The notes under the pieces are model-generated. The model was not told the DNA's origin. It saw only the letters and a program-made list of their open reading frames with translations, and did not search any database. DNA of 64,000 nucleotides from Sphingobacterium sp. PCS056 (GTDB taxonomy: Bacteria > Bacteroidota > Bacteroidia > Sphingobacteriales > Sphingobacteriaceae): the NCBI RefSeq assembly GCF_023273895.1, contig NZ_CP096883.1, positions 2,728,001 to 2,792,000 of the forward strand, given 5' to 3'. This document shows, piece after piece, positions 1 through 9,324 of the stretch; position 1 is the stretch's first letter; each line of letters opens with the position of its first letter. The position numbers and the translations under genes are program-made.

Positions 1-1137
1 ACTTTACAGGGATTTGGAAATAGCAATGGTTTTGAAGTGCAGTTGCAAGATAAAACAGGAGGAAGTTATTTGCAATTTAACGAAAATATTGATCAATTTA
101 TTACTGCCCTGAGCAAACGTCCAGAGATTAATTATGCGACGAGTTCATTTAATGTTGGTTTCCCTGAATTGGAAATTAATATCAATGTAGCGCAGTGTAA
201 AACTGCTGGTGTGAGCGTCAATACCGTGTTGACCACTTTGCAAGGATACTTTGGTGGTATTTATGCCTCAGATCTTAATCGCTTTGGAAAGCAGTATCGT
301 GTGATGATGCAGGCTGGAGCTGATTATAGAGCAAAGGAGGAAGATATCAATAAAATTTATGTGCGTACGATAAAAGGTAATATGGCGCCAATTGCTGAGT
401 TTGTAACCTTGAAAAAAACTTATGGGCCAGAATTTATTCAACGATTTAACCTATTTACCTCCAGTACCATTACAGGAATCCCAAATGTGGGTTATAGTTC
501 TGGCGATGCTATTAAAGCCATAGAAGAGACAGCCGCTCAAACATTAGATCGTGGCTATTCGTACGAATTTTCAGGATTGACGCGTGAAGAATTATCCAGC
601 GGTAGCCAAACGGTTTTAATTTTTTCCCTTTGCCTTATTTTTATATACTTTCTTTTAAGTGCACAGTATAAAAGTTATATTCTTCCATTTTCAGTACTCT
701 TGTCATTACCTATTGGTCTAGCGGGGGCATTTGCTTTTGCGCAATTATTTGGAATTGATAATAACATTTTTTTACAAATCAGTCTAATTATGCTGATTGG
801 TCTATTAGCAAAGAATGCGATTTTGATTGTAGAATTTGCTCTTTTACATCGTCTGAGTGGTAGAACTTTGGTTCAGTCCGCTATTTATGGAGCAAAGTCG
901 CGATTAAGACCTATTTTGATGACTTCCTTTGCTTTCATTTTCGGATTGATTCCTTTGATGTTAGCAACTGGAGCTGGTGCGCTAAGTAATAAGTCTATTG
1001 GGACTGCTGCAGTAGGGGGTATGTTGATTGGGACTGTATTTGGTGTTTTTGTAATACCTATTCTTTTTATAGTATTCCAAGGTTTACAAGAAAAGATTTC
1101 AGGTGTGAAAATATCCGATCAATCAGCTCGTGCCTGA
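1..1137 (+). CDS. RND efflux transporter, inner-membrane permease (3' part of gene)
   Basis: The reading frame is open from the first base, so the gene starts upstream and only about 378 C-terminal residues are present. The visible part opens with a porter-domain segment typical of AcrB-like pumps (GFEVQLQDKTGG) and has the C-terminal set of about five hydrophobic helices, including LIMLIGLLAKNAILIVEF, the strongly conserved transmembrane stretch of the HAE1 family. Members are proton-driven pumps spanning the inner membrane that hand substrates to a periplasmic adaptor and an outer-membrane channel. The TolC-like gene 51 bases downstream supports a tripartite operon; the adaptor is presumably upstream, outside the window. 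Substrate cannot be told from this fragment. Confidence 0.93.
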   Translation, partial: TLQGFGNSNGFEVQLQDKTGGSYLQFNENIDQFITALSKRPEINYATSSFNVGFPELEININVAQCKTAGVSVNTVLTTLQGYFGGIYASDLNRFGKQYRVMMQAGADYRAKEEDINKIYVRTIKGNMAPIAEFVTLKKTYGPEFIQRFNLFTSSTITGIPNVGYSSGDAIKAIEETAAQTLDRGYSYEFSGLTREELSSGSQTVLIFSLCLIFIYFLLSAQYKSYILPFSVLLSLPIGLAGAFAFAQLFGIDNNIFLQISLIMLIGLLAKNAILIVEFALLHRLSGRTLVQSAIYGAKSRLRPILMTSFAFIFGLIPLMLATGAGALSNKSIGTAAVGGMLIGTVFGVFVIPILFIVFQGLQEKISGVKISDQSARA

Positions 1138-1188
1138 GAAGATATATAATAAAAAATGACAATCACTTTTAAAATAAATTCAATTTAG

Positions 1189-2619
1189 ATGATAAATATG
1201 CCTTATAAAATAATGGTGCTTTTTATGATCGGCCTGGTTAGTTGGAGTTCCTGCCAGATAACACGCCCATATGCATCACCAGAAAATAAAGTGAATGAAC
1301 GTTATCATTCCCCTATGTCCAACCCTAAGGATACCACAGGTCAATCGTCTTTAGAGATCGATACCATGAATATGGCTACTTTAAAATGGTCTGAAATTTT
1401 TACTGATACCCTTTTGCAGGGATTGATAGCAGAAGGACTAAAAGCAAATATCGATATCAAAATAGCTGTTGAACGTATAACAGAAGCGCAAGTTAATTTA
1501 CGTTTGCAAAAGGCAGCATTTTTGCCCTCATTGAACACTAATATATCTGCAAATTCTCAACAATATCCTACTTTTCAAAGTTTTGGTTTTCCCAGAAATA
1601 ATACACAGTATGATGTGCGGTTAAGCACCGATTGGGAAATTGATATCTGGGGTAAACTAGGGAGTGCTAAACGTGCTGCTTTATCTCAGCTATTGGCTAC
1701 TGATGCAGCAAAACGTGCTGTACAGACGCAATTGATTGCAGATATTGCGTCAAATTATTATGAACTATTGGCGTTGGATCAACAGTTGCTGATTATAAAA
1801 AAAACAGCTGAAAATCGGGCTGAGGATGCAGCTGCCATTGAAATGCTTTTTGAAAATGCATTGCTTAATGGAGTAGCAGTTGTACAAAGTAAAGCTAATT
1901 TTTATGAAGCTAAATTGGATATTCCAGATATTGAGCAAAAAATAAAAGAAAAAGAACATCGTCTTAGTTTTTTAGTGGCTCGAAATCCAGGTACAATCAT
2001 ACGTCAATCATTAAAGGAACAGCAGGTTGAATATGATCTAAAACCAGGTATTCCTGCACAACTCTTAGCGCATCGTCCAGATGTACAAATGGCAGAATTA
2101 AATTTCAGAACAGCATTTGAGGAAACGAACGTAGCCCGTACCTACTTCTACCCCGTTTTAAAAATAACTGCTTCTGGAGGTTTTTCAAATCTTGGTTGGA
2201 ACCAATGGTTTTCAAGTAAAAGTCTTTTCGGTTCCATCGCTGGTGGTTTGACACAGTCAATCTTTAATAAAGGTGCTAATCAAGCACGTTTATCTACCGC
2301 TCAATCTAGACAGCAACAAGCTTTATATCAATTTGAAAAATCCCTATTGATTGCCAGTCAAGAAGTGTCTAATGCTCTTTTTGAATATGATACTGCTTTA
2401 CAAAAAGAAAAATCGAGGAGAAAACAGTTGGATGCCTTATCCCAAGCACTTGAATTTAATAAGGAACTGTTTATAAACCATCAACAAACTAATTATACAG
2501 ATGTGTTGGCTGCGGAACAAAATCTTTTAAGGGCACAATTGAAAGATATTGATGACCAAAGACAAAAATTATATGCGGTAGTTCAACTATATCGTGCATT
2601 GGGTGGCGGTTGGGATTAA
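1189..2619 (+). CDS. TolC/OprM-like outer-membrane efflux lipoprotein
   Basis: The product is 476 residues. The N-terminus has a hydrophobic segment ending in a lipobox (WSSC, Cys near residue 22), followed by the two repeated alpha-helical/beta-barrel halves of the outer membrane efflux protein family (NodT/OprM branch). Typical landmarks are TDWEIDIWGKLGSAKRAA in the first half and PAQLLAHRPDVQMAE in the middle. It would trimerise into the exit duct of the RND pump encoded just upstream, in the same direction and almost certainly the same operon. Length is normal for the family. Substrate is unknown. Confidence 0.93.
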   Translation: MINMPYKIMVLFMIGLVSWSSCQITRPYASPENKVNERYHSPMSNPKDTTGQSSLEIDTMNMATLKWSEIFTDTLLQGLIAEGLKANIDIKIAVERITEAQVNLRLQKAAFLPSLNTNISANSQQYPTFQSFGFPRNNTQYDVRLSTDWEIDIWGKLGSAKRAALSQLLATDAAKRAVQTQLIADIASNYYELLALDQQLLIIKKTAENRAEDAAAIEMLFENALLNGVAVVQSKANFYEAKLDIPDIEQKIKEKEHRLSFLVARNPGTIIRQSLKEQQVEYDLKPGIPAQLLAHRPDVQMAELNFRTAFEETNVARTYFYPVLKITASGGFSNLGWNQWFSSKSLFGSIAGGLTQSIFNKGANQARLSTAQSRQQQALYQFEKSLLIASQEVSNALFEYDTALQKEKSRRKQLDALSQALEFNKELFINHQQTNYTDVLAAEQNLLRAQLKDIDDQRQKLYAVVQLYRALGGGWD

Positions 2620-2631
2620 TTAGGATATGGA

Positions 2632-2667
2632 GAAGGTCTATTCGATTAAATTAAGGACTAGACCTTC
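2632..2667. terminator. Weak hairpin between convergent genes
   Basis: The inverted repeat GAAGGTCTA / TAGACCTTC is separated by an 18-base loop, just after the efflux gene and before the end of the oppositely oriented peptidase gene. There is no clear T-run, so termination activity is only a guess. Confidence 0.4.
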
Positions 2668-2724
2668 CCCATTCTATATGATTAGATCCATCAATCTCGA
2701 GGTTGACACATCACATATAGAACT

Positions 2725-4398
2725 CTATTCTATCAATACACCTATGTAGTAATTGAAAGTGTCTATGGTGATATTTTCTTTAGTTAGATTGGGTATTTTT
2801 ATTTCTTTGAAATGTTGATCCAGCATCACAAGCTGTTTTGGATTTTCGTTTGTACCGATATGGATGGGCATATGAAAGTCTTTTACTTCACTGATCCACC
2901 GCCCAAGTATTTTACCAGAAATATCCTTTCTTATTTCAAGTATCGGAATAGAAATGTGTTGTACATATTGTTCAAAAAACTTGGAGAGATCTATACCTGA
3001 TTTTTCAATGATGTACTGAGCAATATCTTGATAGTCAACCTGCTGATGAAAGTACTTCGCATTTAATCCTCTCAAGATGGACCGCCATTTTTCATCATCA
3101 TCAATCATTGTACGAATCATATTGAGCATGACTCCTCCTTTGGGATACATATCACCAGATCCTTCTTTATTAACATGAAATGGGCCCTGCATGGGCTTAT
3201 CATTCTGTATGCCGCTGCGATTACCATGGACATAGGCCTGACTCGCTTCTTTTCCATAGAAATAATCTATAAATAAAGCTTCTGAGTAGTTAGTAAAACT
3301 CTCATGAATCCACATGTCGGCAAGATCTTTGGAGGTTATGTTATTGCCAAACCATTCATGTCCAGATTCATGGACTACAATGAAATCCCATTTTTTGCCC
3401 CAGCCAGTTCCAGAGGCATCTCGTCCACGATAGCCGTTTTGGTATTGATTGCCATAGGCGACTGCGCTTTGGTGTTCCATACCAGTATGTGAAGTTTCGA
3501 CTAATTTGTATCCATCCTCATAAAATGGATATGGGCCAAACCAATGTTCAAATGCTTCTAATGTTTGCTTTGCATTTGTTTGTAAATGTTGTTTTTTCTG
3601 TGGTTGATTATTTTCTCTCAAGATATAATAATCAATATCAAGAGGACCTTTTTCACCCTTATATTTTTCTTTGAAATGAATGTAGTCTCCAATATTCAGA
3701 GCGACATTGTAATTGTTGATTGGATTGACAACCTTCCAATGATACTTAGTAAAGCCGTCCTTCATTTTTTCTATTTGGATTAATTTTCCATTGGAAACAT
3801 TCATAAGCCCATTTGGAACCGCTATGGAGATTAACATACTGTCCACTTCATCATATTGATGATCTTTATTTGGCCACCAAACACTAGCACCCATTCCTTG
3901 ACATGCCGTAGCAATCCAAGGTTTTCCATTGCTATCTTTTTTCCAATCAAAACCACCATCCCAAGGAGCGCGTGCTGCTTCTGTTGGATGACCCTCGTAT
4001 GATACTATAAACTCATCTTCTTTGCCTTTGGTAATGGTTTCGGGAAAGTCAATAAAAACGGCATTGTATTCTCGTGTAAAAGGTAGTTCTTTACCACGAT
4101 AAATAACCTTGTTCACTTTTAGATTGGCAAATAAGTCAAATTGTAATTGCTTAAAATCTTGTGTTGCCTTAAAACGAAATAGATTAGTTCCTGATATAAA
4201 TTTACGATCAATATCAACTTTAACATCCAGATGATAATATTGAATATCATAACAGGTCCTTAAAGGAGTTAAATGACCTCGCAAGGAATCTGCTCGGGAA
4301 AATTCTTCCTTCTCTTTCATTAACTGAGCTGAAGCAGATTTTATACCTGCTGTAAATAAACAGCAACTGGTGAATAGATATATTAGTTGTCTTTTCAT
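2725..4398 (-). CDS. Secreted M1-family zinc metallopeptidase
   Basis: The product is about 557 residues from the chosen start. The zinc-binding motif HESGHEWFGNN and the downstream HESFTNYSEALF, which supplies the third zinc-ligand glutamate, define the gluzincin M1 family. GMEHQSAVAYGNQ corresponds to the family's GxMEN substrate-binding motif with H in place of N. The N-terminal region is the beta-sandwich domain usual in aminopeptidase N relatives. I prefer the ATG at 4398 because it gives a clean signal peptide (MKRQLIYLFTSCCLF...SASA); an in-frame ATG at 4437 would add 13 residues ahead of it. The protein probably trims peptides in the periplasm or outside the cell. It stands alone, convergent with the efflux operon. 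Confidence 0.92.
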   Translation of the reverse strand: MKRQLIYLFTSCCLFTAGIKSASAQLMKEKEEFSRADSLRGHLTPLRTCYDIQYYHLDVKVDIDRKFISGTNLFRFKATQDFKQLQFDLFANLKVNKVIYRGKELPFTREYNAVFIDFPETITKGKEDEFIVSYEGHPTEAARAPWDGGFDWKKDSNGKPWIATACQGMGASVWWPNKDHQYDEVDSMLISIAVPNGLMNVSNGKLIQIEKMKDGFTKYHWKVVNPINNYNVALNIGDYIHFKEKYKGEKGPLDIDYYILRENNQPQKKQHLQTNAKQTLEAFEHWFGPYPFYEDGYKLVETSHTGMEHQSAVAYGNQYQNGYRGRDASGTGWGKKWDFIVVHESGHEWFGNNITSKDLADMWIHESFTNYSEALFIDYFYGKEASQAYVHGNRSGIQNDKPMQGPFHVNKEGSGDMYPKGGVMLNMIRTMIDDDEKWRSILRGLNAKYFHQQVDYQDIAQYIIEKSGIDLSKFFEQYVQHISIPILEIRKDISGKILGRWISEVKDFHMPIHIGTNENPKQLVMLDQHFKEIKIPNLTKENITIDTFNYYIGVLIE

Positions 4399-4987
4399 AT
4401 TAAGATGATATGTTATGGAGCCTAAACTATTACTCATTATTTGAAATGAGTAATAGATTATACTTATTTAGTAATGATAAACACTTATAATTTGCTCTAA
4501 TTTTATCGATTTTTCTAATTTTTTAATTCGGTTTGCTATTAAACTATTTTTTGAACATTTCTTATTGAATAGCTATCTTAAATATAGTGACATCATGGTA
4601 TATCAATTGATTGTCAAAATTGGACCATAGAGAAGATGACTTGTTCATAATTTGTTACAATTTTTTAAATATATTATATTCTTACACCAAATAGACTAGG
4701 AATGAGATGATATAAAGTTCAATAATTTTCATGAGGTACAACAACAGAAAATTATCTAAGTAGATTTGTATATTAACATTATTCTTTTTTTTGGAAAAAA
4801 GATTCTCAGTATGATGAGTTTGTTGCATTAATCTATTCAATCACGTCGATTAAGTAAGTTTCCTTTTTATGATTTTTTAATTAAGTTTTTTGAATGTTTA
4901 CTTGATTTTTGGGGATATTGAGATGTAGTTGTTATATTTAGATCAACCAAATAATAAATTTTTGTAAAGTTTAATTTTGAATATGCT
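4399..4987. other. AT-rich intergenic region between divergent genes
   Basis: About 590 bases lie between the start of the M1 peptidase and the AraC-type regulator. It must hold promoters for both. I see no open frame of note, no RNA gene and no strong inverted repeat. Confidence 0.6.
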
Positions 4988-5872
4988 ATGAAAACTCTCC
5001 AATTTAACGTGCCAACAACCCAAGGACAAAGCTTAACAATACAAGAAGATGTAATGGATTCTTTCTATCCTCATTTGCACAGGCATCAAGAAGCACAATT
5101 GATGTGGATTAAAAAAGGTAAGGGCGTATTGGTTGTTGAGGATACTTTGCATCCTTTTAAAGAAAATGATATATTCTTTCTGGGAGCAAATCAGCCACAT
5201 GTATTTAAATCGATGTCACAAGATGGCTTATCAAATGAATCTAGATCTATTTCTATTTTCTTTGATCCTAATGGTAAATTGAAATCTTTGTTTTCGTTAG
5301 GTGAGTTTGATTCTTTGAACCATTTTATTCAAAGTAATGCTCGCGGATTTAAAGTTCCTCACACTTATTTTCAACAAATCTCGGAAAGAGTAGTGCAATT
5401 AAAGGAAGCTGATGAGCTCGATAAATTGATGCAATTTTTTTATTTGTTACGCTCTTTAGCTATGATTTCAAAAGAAACAGAACCGCTTTGTGCAGAAAGA
5501 ATTGAATTTAATCATGAAAATTCAAGTGGTGTAAGCCGAATTACTTTAATATGCAATTATATAAAGGAAAATTTTAAGAATGAACTTACTCTAGAAGATG
5601 TTGCCAATTATGCTAACCTTACCCCACAGGCTTTTTGTCGGTATTTTAAAAAACATTGTGGAGTAACCTTTGTATCTTACTTAAATCGTATTCGGATAAA
5701 AGAAGTCTGCAACCAATTAAATGAGGATCATTTGGAGAGTGTATCCTTTATTGCCTATAACTGTGGTTTCAACAGTATCACTAATTTCAATCGTGTCTTC
5801 AAACAGATAAGGGGATGTAATCCAAAAGAATATACGGATAATTATAAAAACACTGTTTCTGCAGAAATTTAA
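4988..5872 (+). CDS. AraC-family transcriptional regulator
   Basis: The product is 294 residues. The N-terminal part (about residues 1-130) looks like a cupin-type ligand-sensing domain (HLHRHQEAQLMWIKKGKGVLVVED...ANQPHVF). The C-terminal 100 residues are a double helix-turn-helix of AraC type (ELTLEDVANYANLTPQAFCRYFKKHCGVTF, then IAYNCGFNSITNFNRVFKQIRGCNPKEY). It lies 168 bases upstream of a SusC/SusD pair in the same direction, so it most likely controls that pair in response to a sugar or glycan fragment. Two similar regulators occur later in the window (46.8 and 60.4 kb). The ligand is unknown. Confidence 0.92.
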   Translation: MKTLQFNVPTTQGQSLTIQEDVMDSFYPHLHRHQEAQLMWIKKGKGVLVVEDTLHPFKENDIFFLGANQPHVFKSMSQDGLSNESRSISIFFDPNGKLKSLFSLGEFDSLNHFIQSNARGFKVPHTYFQQISERVVQLKEADELDKLMQFFYLLRSLAMISKETEPLCAERIEFNHENSSGVSRITLICNYIKENFKNELTLEDVANYANLTPQAFCRYFKKHCGVTFVSYLNRIRIKEVCNQLNEDHLESVSFIAYNCGFNSITNFNRVFKQIRGCNPKEYTDNYKNTVSAEI

Positions 5873-5951
5873 TAAAATGCATCTTTAATAAATTGTGTTT
5901 TACAAGAGCATAATGATATTTAACATTTAGGGTTAAAATATGGCTGATCAT

Positions 5952-5971
5952 TGTTAAGATAATGTTAAGAT
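5952..5971 (+). promoter_or_regulatory. Direct repeat TGTTAAGAT x2, candidate AraC-type site
   Basis: Two copies of TGTTAAGAT start 11 bases apart (5952 and 5963), about one helical turn, roughly 70-90 bases upstream of the susC-like start. AraC-family activators commonly bind directly repeated half-sites. An AraC gene is the immediate upstream neighbour. The assignment is inference. Confidence 0.35.
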
Positions 5972-6040
5972 TCCAAGGATAGTATTGATAACTTAGTTTA
6001 TACATATAAATCATAAACTTACATTTGAAACTACTATTTT

Positions 6041-9000
6041 ATGAAGAAAACAGCTATTGCATTTCTAGCAGCTAACTTGTTGGTTAGTTCAGCTATTTAT
6101 GCACAGACCGTACTCAAGGGTACGGTTGTCGGTCAAGATGGAAAACCAATCCCTGGGGTTTCCATTTCCTTACAGGACGGCACAGGAACACAAACTGGGC
6201 CAAATGGTGATTTTTCTATTTCTTACAAACAAGCGGGCACATTAAGTGTATCAGCAATTGGCTACGAGCGAAAACAAATTAATCTCAGTAACCAAACAAA
6301 CCTCTCTATTACTTTAATCTCAAATACAGAAAGTTTGGACGAGGTCGTGGTGACAGCAATGGGTATTTCAAGAGATAAGAAATCTTTGGGATATGCCGTT
6401 CAAGAAGTAAAAGCCAAAGAATTGACCGATGCAGGACAATTAAGTGTCACAGGTGCATTGACAGGTAAGGTCGCCGGAGTACAGGTGAATCAATTTGGGG
6501 GAGCTGTAGGTTCTTCTGCAAGGATATCAATTAGAGGAAATACGTCGCTTTTAAATGATCAACAACCTTTGATTGTTATTGATGGAGTTCCTATTACTAA
6601 CAATTCACAAAGAAGTGGGGATAACACCTATGGAGGGGTCGATTATGGTTCTGGTTTAAATGATATCAATCCAGAAGATATTGAAAGTATGACGGTCTTA
6701 AAAGGTGGATCAGCAGCGTTATATGGGATGCGAGGTGGTAAAGGTGTGATTATGATCACTACTAAGTCGGGTAAGCGGGCTAATAACGGTGTGCAAATCT
6801 CTTATGATGCTAATTTTAGTATGGATAGAGCTGCAACGATCCCCAAATATCAAAATTCATATGGACAGGGATCAAGAGGAGATGAATATAACTACCTACT
6901 GAGCGAAAGCGGATTAACTTACCAAGAATATGCCCTTAAAAATTCTTTTTCTTATGTTGATGGTGCAGGGGGGGGAGTAAATGATGGATTTGATGAATCT
7001 TGGGGACCACGTTTGGATGCAGGTTTAATGATTCCACAGTTTAATAGCCCGGTTGTGGATGGTGTAAGACAATCAACACCATGGGTATCGCATAAAAATA
7101 ATGTTAAAGATTTTTTCCAAACAGGTTTTTCTCAAAATCATAATCTCTCTCTATTATCAAAAAGCGATCGTTCTTCTACACGAGCTTCCTTGTCTTTTAG
7201 GGATCAAAAAGGAACTGTTCCTAATACAGATCAAAAGAAATACACAGCTCAACTAAATAATGAATATAAAATCAGTGATAAATTAACCTTCGATATCATG
7301 TCAAATTATACACGAACTGAAAGTGATAATTTGATTATGCAGGGATATGATGGTGCTAATCCGATGAATGGATTGATTTGGTTTGGTAGACAGGTCGATA
7401 TGAAGGATCTGAAAAAGAATTGGAATCAACGAGATGAGCAAGGTAATTATACCTATTATAATTGGAATTCCAACTATCACATGAATCCATATTATACGAT
7501 GAATGAATCGCTAAATTCATTACAGATGAATCGTATTTTTGGAAAAAGTTCACTTTATTATCAACCCTTTGACTTCTTGAAATTTGAGGGACGAATTGGA
7601 GTTGATTATGCTAACGCTAAAAGGTTTGAGAGAAATTACTTTAATTTTGATCATTTGAATGGTAGTTTTAGCGAAAATAAAAATAACAGAACAGAGTTTA
7701 ATGCTGATTTTATAGCAAATTTTAACAAACAATATGGAGATTTCAACGTATTAGCTACCGCGGGTGCGAACTACCGCGATTATCAAATGAATTTTAACAC
7801 CTTGGGAGCGACAGGTCTCAATGTTTTAGGTGTTTATACGATCGCTAATAAAATTGGTCCTGCTGAAACAATAATGGATAATGAGCATAATCGTTCTAAT
7901 TCTATTTATGGGCAGGCATCTGTTGGCTGGCGAGATCAATTATACGTTGATGTGACTGCTCGAAACGATTGGTCTTCCACTTTGACAAAATCATTCTTTT
8001 ATCCATCAGTGAGTATGAGTTGGATTCCAACAACTTCTTTTGAAAGTATTAAAGGAGATTTCTTGTCATTTATGAAATTGAGATTAAATATTTCGGAGGT
8101 TGGTAATGCTACTGATCCTTATCGAAATAGAAATTATTATTATGCACAAACAGACGCATTCAATGATTTAGCTCAGATGTATAAGAGCATGACTTTTGCG
8201 ATTGAAAATTTAGTGCCGGAATCTATCAATACTTGGGAAACAGGGGTTGAATTAGGGATGTTTAATAATCGATTACATGCAGATTTCACTTACTATCATA
8301 AAAATGCCAAAAATCAATTACTTCCTGTAAATACTTCCAATACGGTAAGTTTTACAAGAATGTTCTTGAATGCGGGTAATATTGAAAGTAAAGGTATTGA
8401 ACTTCAATTGCGTGGTGATATCCTTAAGAAGGAAAATGGTTTAAATTGGAGTGCAACAGCAAACTTCTCAAAAGATAATAGTAAAGTAATAGAACTATAT
8501 CCGGCACTTGATTTAAAAGATTATCAAATCGGATGGACCTGGGGTATCGCAAATATGGCCAGAGAAGGTCAACCTTGGGGAACACTAGTCGGGCCAGGGT
8601 ATGATCGCGTTGAAGAAGATGGTCCTATGAAGGGAGCTATTAAAGTGACAAGTGCAGGTCTAGTTCAAAGTAAAGCTGCGCAAAATATAGGTAATGTTGT
8701 TCCTGATTTCTTAGCAAGTTTACGTAATGATTTTACTTATAAGGACTTTAGTTTTGGCTTTATGTTGGATTTTCGTAAAGGTGGAGACATTTGGTCACAA
8801 ACGATGTCGCATGGATATACTACAGGTGTAGCAGAGATAACAGCAGCCAATGGAATACGCGAACGTGCAGTACTTGCAGGAAGAGATGTAATGACAAATG
8901 AACGCTTTGCGATGTCTGATGGTAAAGGTGGATGGATAGAAAATAATATTGAAACGACCGCTCAGGATTGGTATGAGGGTGGTGGTATTGCAGCTATGTA

Positions 9001-9271
9001 TGTTTTTGATGGTTCATTTTTAAAATTAAGGGAAGCCTATTTTACTTATAATTTACCTCAACATCTTTATAGTCGTATCAAAGGAATTAAGAGGGCAAAT
9101 CTATCTGTGATTGGATCTAATTTGGCTTTACTTTGGGTAGATAAGTCTAATACCATGAGAATAGATCCTGAATCTGGAGGTGTTTCTAGTGATTCTAGAG
9201 GAGTTGGTTTTGAACAAGCAACGGTTCCAAATTCTAGAAGTATTGGTTTAAAACTAGGATTTACTTTTTAA
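6041..9271 (+). CDS. SusC/RagA-family TonB-dependent outer-membrane transporter
   Basis: The product is 1076 residues. The order is signal peptide (ending near SSAIYAQ), a carboxypeptidase-regulatory-like beta-sandwich (LKGTVVGQDGKPIPGVSISL, about residues 24-100), the SLDEVVVTAMG linker, a TonB plug domain (about 115-235, with PLIVIDGVPI and NPEDIESMTVLKGGSAALYG) and a long beta-barrel ending in an aromatic residue (LGFTF). SusC proteins import oligosaccharides through the outer membrane with a SusD lid, which is encoded 53 bases downstream. No glycoside hydrolase is next to this pair, so the substrate cannot be guessed. The AraC gene upstream is the likely regulator. Confidence 0.95.
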   Translation: MKKTAIAFLAANLLVSSAIYAQTVLKGTVVGQDGKPIPGVSISLQDGTGTQTGPNGDFSISYKQAGTLSVSAIGYERKQINLSNQTNLSITLISNTESLDEVVVTAMGISRDKKSLGYAVQEVKAKELTDAGQLSVTGALTGKVAGVQVNQFGGAVGSSARISIRGNTSLLNDQQPLIVIDGVPITNNSQRSGDNTYGGVDYGSGLNDINPEDIESMTVLKGGSAALYGMRGGKGVIMITTKSGKRANNGVQISYDANFSMDRAATIPKYQNSYGQGSRGDEYNYLLSESGLTYQEYALKNSFSYVDGAGGGVNDGFDESWGPRLDAGLMIPQFNSPVVDGVRQSTPWVSHKNNVKDFFQTGFSQNHNLSLLSKSDRSSTRASLSFRDQKGTVPNTDQKKYTAQLNNEYKISDKLTFDIMSNYTRTESDNLIMQGYDGANPMNGLIWFGRQVDMKDLKKNWNQRDEQGNYTYYNWNSNYHMNPYYTMNESLNSLQMNRIFGKSSLYYQPFDFLKFEGRIGVDYANAKRFERNYFNFDHLNGSFSENKNNRTEFNADFIANFNKQYGDFNVLATAGANYRDYQMNFNTLGATGLNVLGVYTIANKIGPAETIMDNEHNRSNSIYGQASVGWRDQLYVDVTARNDWSSTLTKSFFYPSVSMSWIPTTSFESIKGDFLSFMKLRLNISEVGNATDPYRNRNYYYAQTDAFNDLAQMYKSMTFAIENLVPESINTWETGVELGMFNNRLHADFTYYHKNAKNQLLPVNTSNTVSFTRMFLNAGNIESKGIELQLRGDILKKENGLNWSATANFSKDNSKVIELYPALDLKDYQIGWTWGIANMAREGQPWGTLVGPGYDRVEEDGPMKGAIKVTSAGLVQSKAAQNIGNVVPDFLASLRNDFTYKDFSFGFMLDFRKGGDIWSQTMSHGYTTGVAEITAANGIRERAVLAGRDVMTNERFAMSDGKGGWIENNIETTAQDWYEGGGIAAMYVFDGSFLKLREAYFTYNLPQHLYSRIKGIKRANLSVIGSNLALLWVDKSNTMRIDPESGGVSSDSRGVGFEQATVPNSRSIGLKLGFTF

Positions 9272-9324
9272 CCTTTCTGCTGTTAGGCAAAATGATATTT
9301 CAATTGAATTAAAGAATCAGAAAA

